A DNA stretch of 6,289 bases from Flavobacteriaceae bacterium (GCA_023145595.1 JAGLDM010000101.1:1-6289), one strand, 5' to 3'; positions 1 through 6,196 are shown, counted from the first letter of the stretch. Notes: generated by a model from the sequence alone, not told the origin. Translations and numbers: made by a program.

Positions 1-278
1 ACTTTACCTTGTTTGTTCACTTCAATTTTTTGAAGTGCTGGTAAATTTACAGGGAAAATACGTTCTACTCCAACAGTACCAGACATTTTTCTGATGGTAA
101 AAGTTTCTGTTGCTCCAGTTCCTTTACGTTGAATTACAACACCTCTAAAGTGCTGAGTACGTGTTTTTTCACCTTCTCTAATTTCGTAATATACGGTGAT
201 AGTATCTCCTGCTGAAAATTTAGGAAAATCTTTTTTTGCTACAAATTCGTTTTGAATGAATTTTAATAAATCTGCCAT
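1..278 (-). CDS. rplS: 50S ribosomal protein L19, 5' part (runs off left edge)
   Basis: L19 is a large-subunit ribosomal protein at the 30S-50S interface. The minus-strand reading frame from the ATG at 278-276 begins MADLLKFIQNEF. It contains the typical L19 core: FSAGDTITVYYEI, then GEKTRTQHFRGVVIQRKG, then TFTIRKMSGTVGVERIFPVN. Ninety-two codons are visible, and the usual length is about 115-120, so only the basic C-terminus is missing, beyond the window edge. It lies downstream of trmD on the same strand, the conserved trmD-rplS order. The 544-bp gap between them, with its own promoter and leader, suggests that rplS is also transcribed independently. No strong Shine-Dalgarno is seen; the region before the ATG is A-rich, as is usual in Bacteroidota. 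Confidence 0.97.
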   Translation of the reverse strand, partial: MADLLKFIQNEFVAKKDFPKFSAGDTITVYYEIREGEKTRTQHFRGVVIQRKGTGATETFTIRKMSGTVGVERIFPVNLPALQKIEVNKQGK

Positions 279-341
279 TTTTGTTTTTTTAATGGTTTCT
301 GAAAGCCAACATGCACGATTCTCGTCAGAGGTTGATTTTGA
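279..341 (-). promoter_or_regulatory. Candidate rplS (L19) mRNA leader with hairpin, copy A
   Basis: This is the predicted 5' untranslated RNA between the promoter at 347-376 and the rplS ATG. Arms CAAC (307-310) and GTTG (331-334) can pair, and an inner ACGA/TCGT stem (315-318 with 322-325) closes a 3-nt loop. After the hairpin, towards the gene, comes CTTTCAGAAACCATTAAAAA on the minus strand, which is identical in the second copy at 588-653. Conservation of the hairpin position and of this tail suggests an autoregulatory ribosomal-protein leader. L19 leaders are known in Bacillota (Rfam L19_leader). I think flavobacterial candidates have also been proposed, but I cannot check that here. The structure is inferred by eye. 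Confidence 0.45.
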
Positions 342-346
342 GTCTG

Positions 347-376
347 CAAAAATAGTATTTTTGTTTTGTTATGCAA
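347..376 (-). promoter_or_regulatory. rplS promoter (Bacteroidota type), copy A
   Basis: On the minus strand, TTG (376-374) is followed by 19 nt and then TATTTTTG (354-347). This matches the Bacteroidota primary sigma consensus TTG / TAnnTTTG. The expected transcription start is about 340-343, giving a leader of roughly 63 nt before rplS. The same arrangement with the same 19-nt spacer occurs in the duplicate at 659-688, which strengthens the call. Confidence 0.7.
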
Positions 377-455
377 TGCTATTGGTGAAATATTTTTTGA
401 TTGATCTTATATGTGTCTCACCTTTGCAATTCCTGTGAGGAATAAATTTGCTTTT

Positions 456-587
456 TTAGATTGATCTAAATCTTCTTTTTTTGCTCCAAGTGTTCCTTGT
501 TGAATTACCTAAATTTGGTAATTTAGATATTCTGTTATTAATATTTTCTCTGGAAGCATTTAATTGTGTGTTACCGTTCTGTTGCAT
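456..587 (-). CDS. Small ORF of 43 codons between the two leader copies, unknown function
   Basis: I do not recognise this product. The minus-strand ATG at 587-585 occupies the same place relative to the upstream promoter-leader copy as the rplS ATG does to its own. The frame reads MQQNGNTQLNASRENINNRI and ends RRFRSI before TAA (458-456). It is rich in Asn, Arg, Lys and Ser, with no membrane segment and no cysteines. It shows no convincing similarity to the N-terminus of L19, so it is not an obvious broken rplS copy. It could be a real small protein, an upstream ORF that tunes rplS expression, or a chance frame in spacer DNA. Support comes only from its placement behind a good promoter and leader. 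Confidence 0.3.
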   Translation of the reverse strand: MQQNGNTQLNASRENINNRISKLPNLGNSTRNTWSKKRRFRSI

Positions 588-653
588 TTTTTTGTAATTT
601 TTAATGGTTTCTGAAAGTCAACATTTATGATTTTTATCATGTGTTGATTTTGA
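588..653 (-). promoter_or_regulatory. Candidate leader RNA hairpin, copy B
   Basis: This is the duplicate of the rplS leader. Arms TCAACA (618-623) and TGTTGA (642-647) form a 6-bp outer stem. ATGAT (627-631) and ATCAT (636-640) form a 5-bp inner stem with a 4-nt loop. The hairpin is better formed here than in copy A. The 20-nt tail after the hairpin, CTTTCAGAAACCATTAAAAA on the minus strand, is identical in both copies. It precedes the 43-codon ORF rather than a recognised ribosomal protein gene. Confidence 0.45.
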
Positions 654-658
654 GGGTG

Positions 659-688
659 CAAAAGTACTACTTTTTTTTTGTTTTACAA
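659..688 (-). promoter_or_regulatory. Bacteroidota-type promoter, copy B
   Basis: On the minus strand, TTG (688-686), a 19-nt spacer and TACTTTTG (666-659) give a full match to TTG / TAnnTTTG. It lies about 135 nt past the trmD stop codon and would start a transcript near 652-655. This transcript reads through the 43-codon ORF and could continue through copy A into rplS. Confidence 0.65.
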
Positions 689-822
689 TGTTATTTGTGA
701 AATATTTTTCCAACTGATTTTATATACGTTTTTCCTTTGTTATTTCTGTAAGGAATAAATCTGTTTTTTTGAATCATGTAATGGATTTCTGCTTTATCAG
801 GAACGATAAGTAGAAAAATAGC

Positions 823-1500
823 TTAATCTTCTAATAAATCTGGTCGAATATTTTTTGTTCGCTCCAAAGCCATATCTGATCGCCATTCGTCAATTTTAGG
901 AAAATTACCAGACAAAAGGATTTCAGGCACCTTCATTCCGTCATATTCCGCAGGGCGTGTATAAACAGGGGGAGACAATAAATTGTCTTGAAAAGAATCG
1001 GTGAGCGCAGAGGTTTCGTCTCCTAGTACGCCAGGGATTAATCGAATTACGGCATCACAAACTACCGCAGCCGCTAATTCACCACCACTAAGTACATAAT
1101 CGCCAATAGAGATTTCTCTAGTGATAAACTTATCTCTCACACGTTGATCTACACCTTTATAATGTCCGGTTAAAATTAGGATATTCTCAGACATCGATAG
1201 TGCGTTGGCGGTTTGTTGGTTCAGAGTTTTTGCATCTGGCGTCATATAGAGTATTTCATCATAATTACGTTGACTTTGCAATTCAGAAATACATTTGTCG
1301 ATTGGTTCAATCATAAGAACCATTCCAGCGCCTCCACCAAATTGATAATCATCAATTTTACCGTACTTATTGAGAGCATATTTTCGTAAATCATGAAAAT
1401 GTACTTCAACTAAACCTTTGTCTATTCCTCGTTTTATGATGGAATGTTCAAACGGACTTTTAATTAAGTCTGGGGAAACAGTAATGATATCTATTCGCAT
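823..1500 (-). CDS. trmD: tRNA (guanine37-N1)-methyltransferase TrmD
   Basis: TrmD transfers a methyl group from S-adenosylmethionine to N1 of G37, next to the anticodon, in tRNAs reading CNN and some other codons. This prevents +1 frameshifting. The 225-residue protein is full length. It starts [12 protein letters not shown], the canonical N-terminus. [16 protein letters not shown] lies at residues 52-67. The SPOUT trefoil-knot segments are [11 protein letters not shown] (111-121) and [14 protein letters not shown] (131-144). The catalytic Asp region TDSF is at 167-170 (D168, equivalent to E. coli D169), followed by [13 protein letters not shown] (176-188). The GHYKG form of the first knot motif is usual in Bacteroidota. 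rplS follows on the same strand but 544 bp away, further than is common for this pair. Confidence 0.97.
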   Translation of the reverse strand: MRIDIITVSPDLIKSPFEHSIIKRGIDKGLVEVHFHDLRKYALNKYGKIDDYQFGGGAGMVLMIEPIDKCISELQSQRNYDEILYMTPDAKTLNQQTANALSMSENILILTGHYKGVDQRVRDKFITREISIGDYVLSGGELAAAVVCDAVIRLIPGVLGDETSALTDSFQDNLLSPPVYTRPAEYDGMKVPEILLSGNFPKIDEWRSDMALERTKNIRPDLLED

Positions 1501-1667
1501 ATGGCAAAGATACTTTTTTTTTGGAAGTGAAAGGGATGTTGACTAATGCTTTAAGGTGTTGTAGGTTTTCATCAAATTAAAAATAAAGTTTTTTTCCGCT
1601 TGATACCTCTATGGCTCTGCCTCTAGGTAGTTCATTTGGGATTTTTTTGTTTGGTTAGTTGTGGTGG
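1501..1667 (-). other. Gene-free gap between trmD and the IS remnant, with a small hairpin
   Basis: No convincing gene is seen. The gap holds the trmD -7 box and an imperfect hairpin at 1604-1629 (TACCT with AGGTA, inner GGC/GCC around TCT). The hairpin also contains CCTCTA twice as a direct repeat. The hairpin is more GC-rich than its surroundings and lies just past the point where the transposase similarity stops. It may be a scar or the end of another degraded repeat. Confidence 0.4.
1505..1512 (-). promoter_or_regulatory. trmD promoter -7 box, very close to the start codon
   Basis: TATCTTTG on the minus strand (1512-1505) matches TAnnTTTG exactly. It ends only 4 nt before the trmD ATG at 1500, so the expected start of transcription falls on or next to the start codon. 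No TTG is seen at the usual -33 spacing. The box is good; the rest of the promoter is weak. Confidence 0.5.
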
Positions 1668-2283
1668 TTAAGTTAATAGGTATTTCCCGAGATGATTCAT
1701 CATCCCAAATCTGGCTTCGTCTTGAAAATATAAATTTACATCTTCGTACTTATCTTTATCTAGACTTAATCTAATGTTGTTTAGTGTATTAGGGAGTTTT
1801 TAAAAAAGCCTTTTCAGCTTCTTTATCTTTTTTATAGTGAGATTTTCGTGGAACTTTAAATTTCGTTTTGAAATGTTGTTTTAAATATTCTCGAATTCGT
1901 TGATATTTAACATCAACTCCATACTTTTCATTTACCCATATCTGCGCATCCCAATATCCCAAAAAAGGATTGTGTGGATCGTTAACTCTTTGAGCTAGAC
2001 CTTGATGAATTTCACTTGTAATGATTTTTGACTTCTTGTTTTTTGGCTTGTCGTATAACAACTCATTAATCCCTGCCGATTTATAATTGTTTAACCACCT
2101 TTCTAAGGTTCTAATATGGATTCCTAAAAAATCCGAAACTTCTTGACGAGTTTTAAATTTATCCATCTTTATATAAATCAAAGATTTTACTCGCTTCTCT
2201 CCTTTTAACGTTTTCTGTCTTGATAACAAACTTTTAAGTTCTGTTAACGATTCTGAAATGTCTAAATGTGCTATTTTTCCCAT
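1668..2283 (-). pseudogene. IS630-family transposase remnant, frameshifted and 3'-truncated
   Basis: The intact start is MGKIAHLDISESLTEL from the ATG at 2283-2281; an upstream ATG at 2316 adds 11 residues without family character. The first frame encodes 164 residues. An IS630-type helix-turn-helix lies at 45-68 (TRQEVSDFLGIHIRTLERWL), and a winged-helix segment at about 108-138 (GYWDAQIWVNEKYG...YQRIREYL). It stops at TAA 1791-1789. The similarity continues in the +1 frame with KLPNTLNNIRLSL, then VNLYFQDEARFGMMNHLGKY, which holds the first catalytic Asp of the DDE domain (codon 1721-1719). That frame stops at 1670-1668. The remaining two catalytic acids are absent, so the element is dead. 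The shift lies near the T6A5 run at 1807-1797. No matching right-end inverted repeat was found. Confidence 0.85.
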
Positions 2284-2332
2284 GTTTAAATACACGAAAT
2301 ATATACGGCAATTCAAAACTATATTGGTATAA

Positions 2333-2350
2333 TAGAGTGAAAAAACTCTA
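2333..2350. terminator. Small hairpin downstream of oxyR, possible weak terminator
   Basis: A perfect 6-bp inverted repeat, TAGAGT (2333-2338) and ACTCTA (2345-2350), has a 6-nt loop and lies 10 nt past the oxyR stop codon. On the minus strand it is followed by TTATACC, not a long T-run, so intrinsic termination would be weak. It may instead belong to the lost end of the IS630 element. Confidence 0.3.
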
Positions 2351-2360
2351 GGTTCCTTTC

Positions 2361-3299
2361 TTAATGTTGTAGCGGACTAATAATTTTGACATCATTAAAC
2401 GCAATAGTTCCTCGGATAACACTATCGATAACCGTCTTTAAAGCTTCAATCAATTGCATTTTTAGTTGTGATTTGTGATAAATTAGACTCACTTCTCTAG
2501 CAGGTACAGGTGCGTTAAATTCTTTTAAAAATTGCAGATCTTTTTCATTCAAATCTAAAGTGTGTAAGTAGGGTAGAAGTGTCATACCTAAATTCTCTTT
2601 AGATAATTTTATCAATGTATTAAAACTCCCGCTTTCTAAATGAAAATGAGCCCCCGTTTCTTTTTTGAAGCCCATACATAAGTTCAAAATACTTTCCTTA
2701 AAACAATGACCATCTTCTAATAATAGAATGTCATTTAATTCTAAATCTTCCGTATTAATCATTTTCTTTTTTTGTAAACGATGCCCATCGGGAATAAAAC
2801 CAACAAATGGCTCATAATAAATTACACGCTCTTTGATGGCTTCATTTTCTAATGGAGTAGCAGCAATAGCGGCATCTAGATGACCATCTGTAATTCTTTT
2901 TATAATCTCTTCTGTAGTGAGTTCTTCAATAATCAGATTTACCTTAGGGTGTTTTTTTACAAATGTTTTTAAAAACATAGGCAAAAGGCTAGGCATAATT
3001 GTTGGAATGATTCCAATTTTAAATTCACCACCAATATATCCTTTTTGCTGATCTACAATATCGGTGATTCGATTACTTTCATCCACAATAATTTTTGCTT
3101 GCTCAACAATTTTTTCTCCAACTTGAGTTAATTGAATAGGCTTCTTGCTTCTATTGAATATTTTAATAGATAATTGATCTTCTAATTTTTGAATTTGCAT
3201 GCTCAGAGTAGGCTGTGTGACAAAACAGTGTTCTGATGCGATGGTGAAATTTTTATGTTCAGCAACTGCTAAAACATATTTTAATTGAGTAATGGTCAT
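2361..3299 (-). CDS. oxyR: Hydrogen peroxide-sensing LysR-type regulator OxyR
   Basis: OxyR is a cytoplasmic tetrameric transcription factor. Peroxide oxidises a reactive cysteine to a disulfide, and the oxidised form activates antioxidant genes. From the ATG at 3299-3297 the protein is 312 residues, the usual length. The N-terminal winged HTH spans about 1-60 (MTITQLKYVLAVAEHKNF, CFVTQPTLSMQIQKLEDQL). The LysR effector domain starts near 90. The redox pair sits in EDGHCFKESILNLC, with Cys at 199 and 208, the same numbers as in E. coli OxyR, spaced by eight residues. T100 (IIPTIMP) and H198 are also kept. An in-frame ATG 13 codons upstream adds MIVLISLSSKLIQ, which is not family-like, so I rejected it. 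The gene is divergent from dps, a classic OxyR target. Confidence 0.93.
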   Translation of the reverse strand: MTITQLKYVLAVAEHKNFTIASEHCFVTQPTLSMQIQKLEDQLSIKIFNRSKKPIQLTQVGEKIVEQAKIIVDESNRITDIVDQQKGYIGGEFKIGIIPTIMPSLLPMFLKTFVKKHPKVNLIIEELTTEEIIKRITDGHLDAAIAATPLENEAIKERVIYYEPFVGFIPDGHRLQKKKMINTEDLELNDILLLEDGHCFKESILNLCMGFKKETGAHFHLESGSFNTLIKLSKENLGMTLLPYLHTLDLNEKDLQFLKEFNAPVPAREVSLIYHKSQLKMQLIEALKTVIDSVIRGTIAFNDVKIISPLQH

Positions 3300-3315
3300 T
3301 TGTATAAGTTTTGAC

Positions 3316-3336
3316 GATAAAGATATTAAAACTATC
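3316..3336. promoter_or_regulatory. Candidate OxyR/LysR operator in the oxyR-dps gap
   Basis: A dyad GATA (3316-3319) / TATC (3333-3336) with a 13-nt AT-rich interior sits in the 103-bp gap between the divergent genes. It is about 17 bp upstream of the oxyR ATG and centred near -58 relative to the predicted dps start of transcription. That position suits activation of dps and autoregulation of oxyR. It resembles the general LysR T-N11-A dyad but is not a clear match to the E. coli OxyR ATAG-N7-CTAT repeats, so this is tentative. Confidence 0.25.
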
Positions 3337-3370
3337 AATTGTAATTATAATAATCTTGTTTTATTTTAGG

Positions 3371-3378
3371 TATATTTG
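3371..3378 (+). promoter_or_regulatory. dps promoter -7 box
   Basis: TATATTTG is an exact match to TAnnTTTG and lies 24 nt before the dps ATG. Transcription would start near 3382-3385, giving a leader of about 20 nt. No TTG lies about 19 nt upstream (the nearest are at 3356 and 3339), which fits a promoter that needs an activator such as OxyR. Confidence 0.6.
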
Positions 3379-3402
3379 AGGGATAACTTAAAAGAAATAA
3401 AA

Positions 3403-3873
3403 ATGAACACTACAATTTTAGGGCTAGACAAAGAAAAAACAGAAGGGTTGGTTAATGATTTAAACGGATTATTATCAAATTTTCAAGTGTATTATCAAAA
3501 CTTAAGAGGATTACATTGGAATATTAAGGGAAAATCATTTTTTGAATTACATGTTAAGTTTGAAGAGTTTTATACAGATTCTCAAGAGAAAATAGATATG
3601 ATTGCAGAGCGGATTTTAACTTTGGAAGGAAATCCATTACACACGTTTAATGATTATACAGCATTAGCGTCTGTACCTGTTGGAAAAGATATATCTCAAG
3701 ATATGAAGGCTGTAAATCTAGTTGTCAACTCCTTGTCTGAATTATTAAAAATAGAGCGGCAAATATTAGATACTTCTGATGATGCAAATGATGAAGGAAC
3801 AAATTCTATGATGAGTGACTTTATTGCAGAACAGGAAAAAACGATTTGGATGTTACAGTCTTGGCTAGGATAA
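3403..3873 (+). CDS. dps: Dps family ferritin-like DNA-binding/iron-storage protein
   Basis: Dps forms a 12-subunit shell that oxidises Fe(II), mostly with hydrogen peroxide, and stores it as ferric mineral. This prevents Fenton damage, and some members also bind DNA. The 156-residue protein begins MNTTILGLDKEK. The intersubunit ferroxidase ligands are visible: H38 (GLHWNIKG), H50 and E54 (FFELHVKFEEFY), D65 and E69 (IDMIAERI). Their spacing is that of the family. The N-terminus is short and not strongly basic, so DNA binding through a Lys-rich tail looks unlikely. I chose ATG 3403. An upstream in-frame TTG at 3376 lies inside the promoter box and cannot be on the mRNA. The gene is divergent from oxyR, which suggests peroxide induction. 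A strong terminator follows. Confidence 0.95.
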   Translation: MNTTILGLDKEKTEGLVNDLNGLLSNFQVYYQNLRGLHWNIKGKSFFELHVKFEEFYTDSQEKIDMIAERILTLEGNPLHTFNDYTALASVPVGKDISQDMKAVNLVVNSLSELLKIERQILDTSDDANDEGTNSMMSDFIAEQEKTIWMLQSWLG

Positions 3874-3879
3874 AATTAA

Positions 3880-3929
3880 AAATAATAAAACAAGCAGCTA
3901 TCTATAGATGATTGCTTGTTTTATTATTT
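3880..3929. terminator. Bidirectional intrinsic terminator between dps and mutS2
   Basis: A perfect 17-bp stem (3880-3896 with 3913-3929) encloses a 16-nt loop. The stem core is ACAAGCA/TGCTTGT, flanked by A-rich DNA on the left and T-rich DNA on the right, so each strand ends its hairpin with a U-rich stretch. The loop contains the 10-bp palindrome ATCTATAGAT (3899-3908). It lies 7 nt past the dps stop and 41 nt past the mutS2 stop on the other strand, so it can serve both convergent genes. Confidence 0.9.
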
Positions 3930-3969
3930 CAAGGTCGATTATCTTTTTATAAAACACCGTATTTGGTTG

Positions 3970-6174
3970 CTATTTGACAGCCTCGACCAATTCTATTTTG
4001 CTAATATTGGCTTTTGTAGTTAAAAAACCATAATTAATACTCACAATATTTTTTTCAATACGTTCTATAGTTCCGACTGTTGTTCCATCAATCAAACGGA
4101 CTCTATCATTAACTTTATAGTTGTAATCAGCTTTTTTCTTTGCAATTTTATCAGCAACAGTTTTTTTTACTTCACGTACTTTTACAACTTCAACTAAAAT
4201 CTCCTTCTCCACTTTTTTAATTTTCTCTTTCTGAATTTTTTGTACAACTTTTGCCTTTTTCTTCTCAGACTTAGTTTTCTTTATTGGCGGATTCTTTTTT
4301 AAATATTTCGTCCGTTCTATCAATGCCCATTTCATAAATTCTGAAATGAGTTCTTTTTTATTATTGGTTTGAAAATATTTATTGGCTATTTCGTTGACCT
4401 TTCTACCGGTGACAAGCATTTTCTGATTGGAGTCATAGAGTTCTTGAAACAGTTCTAGTTTGTTTTGAACTTTTGATTGCTTATCCGATAAGCTATCGGT
4501 TTGTTCAATAGCTCTATTTTTTTCTTTTTCTAAATTATCAGATGTTTTCTGTAATTTATTGCGTTCCTTTTGAAGCTTTGAAATGGTCTTGTCGAGTCTA
4601 ATTTTTTCGCGTTTCACTTTTTTCTTAGCTCGGTTAATTAAACTAAACGGGATTCCGTTTTTTTGTGCTACTTCAAAAGTAAAAGAACTTCCTGCTTGTC
4701 CTATAAACAATTTAAACAAGGGTTCTAAACTGCGTTCATCAAATTGCATATTGGCATTAGAAACATTGTCTAATTCATCTGCTAAGACTTTTAAATTGGC
4801 ATAGTGGGTGGTAATAATTCCGAAAGCTTTTTTACTATGAAATTCTTCTAAGAAAATTTCTGCCAATGCTCCGCCTAGTTCTGGGTCAGAACCGGTACCA
4901 AATTCATCAATTAAAAACAACGTGTTCTCATTACATCGTTTTAAAAACTGCCGCATATTTTTTAGTCGATAACTATATGTGCTGAGTTGATTTTCTATGG
5001 ATTGATTGTCGCCAATATCTGTTAAGATTCTATCAAAAACATACAATTCGCTCTTTTCTGAAGCTGGAATTAGCAAACCACTTTGCAGCATCACTTGTAA
5101 TAATCCAATTGTTTTTAGGGTAATACTTTTTCCTCCTGCATTGGGACCAGAAATAACAATAATTTGTTGTTTCTCGTTTAATTCTAAAGTTTGAGGAATA
5201 ATTATAGACTTATCATCTTTGTATTTCTCTAACAAAATAGGGTGGTAGGCATCCTTTAAAAACACTTTTTTATCAGTTGTTATTTTTGGCAAAATGGCAT
5301 CGATATCTTTTCCATATTTTGCTTTGGCTCCAATGAGATCTAATTGGATTAAATATTTTTGATATTGTACCAATAAAACATGAAAGGGTCTTAACTCATC
5401 GGTCAATAACTTTAGAATCCGAATGACTTCTTGTTTCTCCTCAAAAATTAAATTTTCTAACTCTCTTGAATATTGTAAAGTGGCTTGTGGAGCAATAAAT
5501 ATAATACTTCCAGACCTTGATGTACCTAGTAATGACCCTTTAACCTTTCTTTTGTGCATTGGGATTACTGCCAAAACCCGCTGATTATCAACTACAGATT
5601 CTCGAATGTCATCTAAATAACCAGAACTATTAAATTTTGAAAGTGCTCGAGAAAAACTGTCATTTATTTGCCCTCGTACTTCTACAATTTCTCTTCTGAT
5701 GCTTTTTAAATTGGGAGAAGCTTTGTCGTGTAAATCTCCGAAGGGAGTGATTATTTTTTTGATGTAATCGGAAACAATTGTTGTGTATTCAACTTCTTGA
5801 GAATGTTTGAAAAGAATAGGGTATATTTCTTTGAACTTTTTAAAAAATTTCAGTAACTCATTTGAAGTTTCTGTGGTATTCAATACTTTTAAAAACCCTT
5901 CTGGAATGATGTATGAATTTTCAACTTCAAGCAAACTAATTTCTTTTGAAATATCATCAAATGCATGATTTGGAATCCGATTATCATTTTGATAAGAAGT
6001 GAGGTACTCATCGGTTTTTTTTAGTTCGGCGAATAATTGCTCTTTTTTAGAATAGGGCCTTATTTTGGTAATAGCAGCACGACCTAAATCAGTAATGCAA
6101 AAGGTTTTTACACGTTCTAAAATGGTCTGAAATTCTAAATCTTCTAAAGTTTTTTCTGATATTGTTACTGCCAA
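3970..6174 (-). CDS. mutS2: MutS2-family ATPase lacking the Smr domain
   Basis: MutS2 proteins are dimeric MutS-like ATPases linked to suppression of recombination and, in Bacillota, to rescue of collided ribosomes. From TTG 6174-6172 the product is 734 residues, beginning MAVTISEKTLEDLEFQTIL. The MutS core spans about 8-320. Walker A GPNAGGKS is at 343-350, with the signature region around QLSTYSYR (396-403). Walker B LFLIDEFG has D423 and E424, and H457 lies in TTHY. A Lys/Glu-rich coiled coil (about 515-580) and a very Lys-rich linker (about 625-685) follow. A KOW-like end (YKVNDRVRLIDG...VSINYGF) closes the protein at ELVEAVK. No Smr motifs (LDLRG, HGxG) are present. An ATG at 6249 gives 25 extra residues, but it lies upstream of a good promoter box and inside a repeat, so I rejected it. 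Confidence 0.92.
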   Translation of the reverse strand: MAVTISEKTLEDLEFQTILERVKTFCITDLGRAAITKIRPYSKKEQLFAELKKTDEYLTSYQNDNRIPNHAFDDISKEISLLEVENSYIIPEGFLKVLNTTETSNELLKFFKKFKEIYPILFKHSQEVEYTTIVSDYIKKIITPFGDLHDKASPNLKSIRREIVEVRGQINDSFSRALSKFNSSGYLDDIRESVVDNQRVLAVIPMHKRKVKGSLLGTSRSGSIIFIAPQATLQYSRELENLIFEEKQEVIRILKLLTDELRPFHVLLVQYQKYLIQLDLIGAKAKYGKDIDAILPKITTDKKVFLKDAYHPILLEKYKDDKSIIIPQTLELNEKQQIIVISGPNAGGKSITLKTIGLLQVMLQSGLLIPASEKSELYVFDRILTDIGDNQSIENQLSTYSYRLKNMRQFLKRCNENTLFLIDEFGTGSDPELGGALAEIFLEEFHSKKAFGIITTHYANLKVLADELDNVSNANMQFDERSLEPLFKLFIGQAGSSFTFEVAQKNGIPFSLINRAKKKVKREKIRLDKTISKLQKERNKLQKTSDNLEKEKNRAIEQTDSLSDKQSKVQNKLELFQELYDSNQKMLVTGRKVNEIANKYFQTNNKKELISEFMKWALIERTKYLKKNPPIKKTKSEKKKAKVVQKIQKEKIKKVEKEILVEVVKVREVKKTVADKIAKKKADYNYKVNDRVRLIDGTTVGTIERIEKNIVSINYGFLTTKANISKIELVEAVK

Positions 6175-6196
6175 AATTGTATTTTTGAGTCGGAAA

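Larger units (their letters stand above)
276..457 (-). repeat. Direct repeat copy A: upstream segment + promoter + leader + start codon
   Basis: This segment aligns with 585-770 in the same orientation. Over 291-376 against 603-688 I count 68 of 86 identical positions with no gap. The similarity continues with one single-base indel to about 457/770, ending in shared GGAATAAAT(C/T)TG. The start codons of rplS (278) and of the small ORF (587) are at equivalent positions at the other end. This looks like an old tandem duplication whose promoter and leader parts have stayed similar. Confidence 0.85.
585..770 (-). repeat. Direct repeat copy B of the promoter-leader module
   Basis: This is the partner of 276-457. 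Shared blocks include AATGGTTTCTGAAAG, GTTGATTTTGAG, TGCAAAA, TTTGTTNTNCAATG and GTGAAATATTTTT, read on the plus strand. The two copies differ most in the hairpin loop region (aligned positions 311-330 and 623-642), where each keeps its own complementary arms. Confidence 0.85.

Noticed and set aside
256..438. 60-codon plus-strand ORF over the rplS start and its leader
   Set aside because: It overlaps the rplS start, promoter and leader on the opposite strand, and its peptide looks like translated AT-rich spacer.
791..809. Terminator after trmD (TTATC/GATAA hairpin)
   Set aside because: The stem is only 5 bp of mostly A-T pairs and no U-run follows on the minus strand.
1501..1563. Frame reading [16 protein letters not shown] into the trmD start as a transposase C-terminus
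   Set aside because: It is too short, has no start codon, and I see no convincing match to an IS630 C-terminus.
1789..1810. Programmed -1 frameshift in the transposase at UUUAAAA
   Set aside because: The -1 frame ends after a few codons; the catalytic domain continues in the +1 frame, and the 3' half is missing anyway.
3300..3338. Upstream ATG adding 13 residues to OxyR
   Set aside because: The extension is not family-like, and MTITQLKYV aligns with the normal LysR/OxyR start. It also puts C199 and C208 at the E. coli positions.
3376..3402. TTG start that would lengthen Dps by nine residues
   Set aside because: The TTG is part of the TATATTTG promoter box, so it is upstream of the transcript; the ATG at 3403 fits the family.
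4583..4804. 73-codon plus-strand ORF inside mutS2
   Set aside because: It is antisense to a clear conserved coding region of mutS2, with no family features of its own.
5006..5194. 62-codon plus-strand ORF inside mutS2
   Set aside because: It is antisense to the Walker A region of mutS2; a shadow frame.
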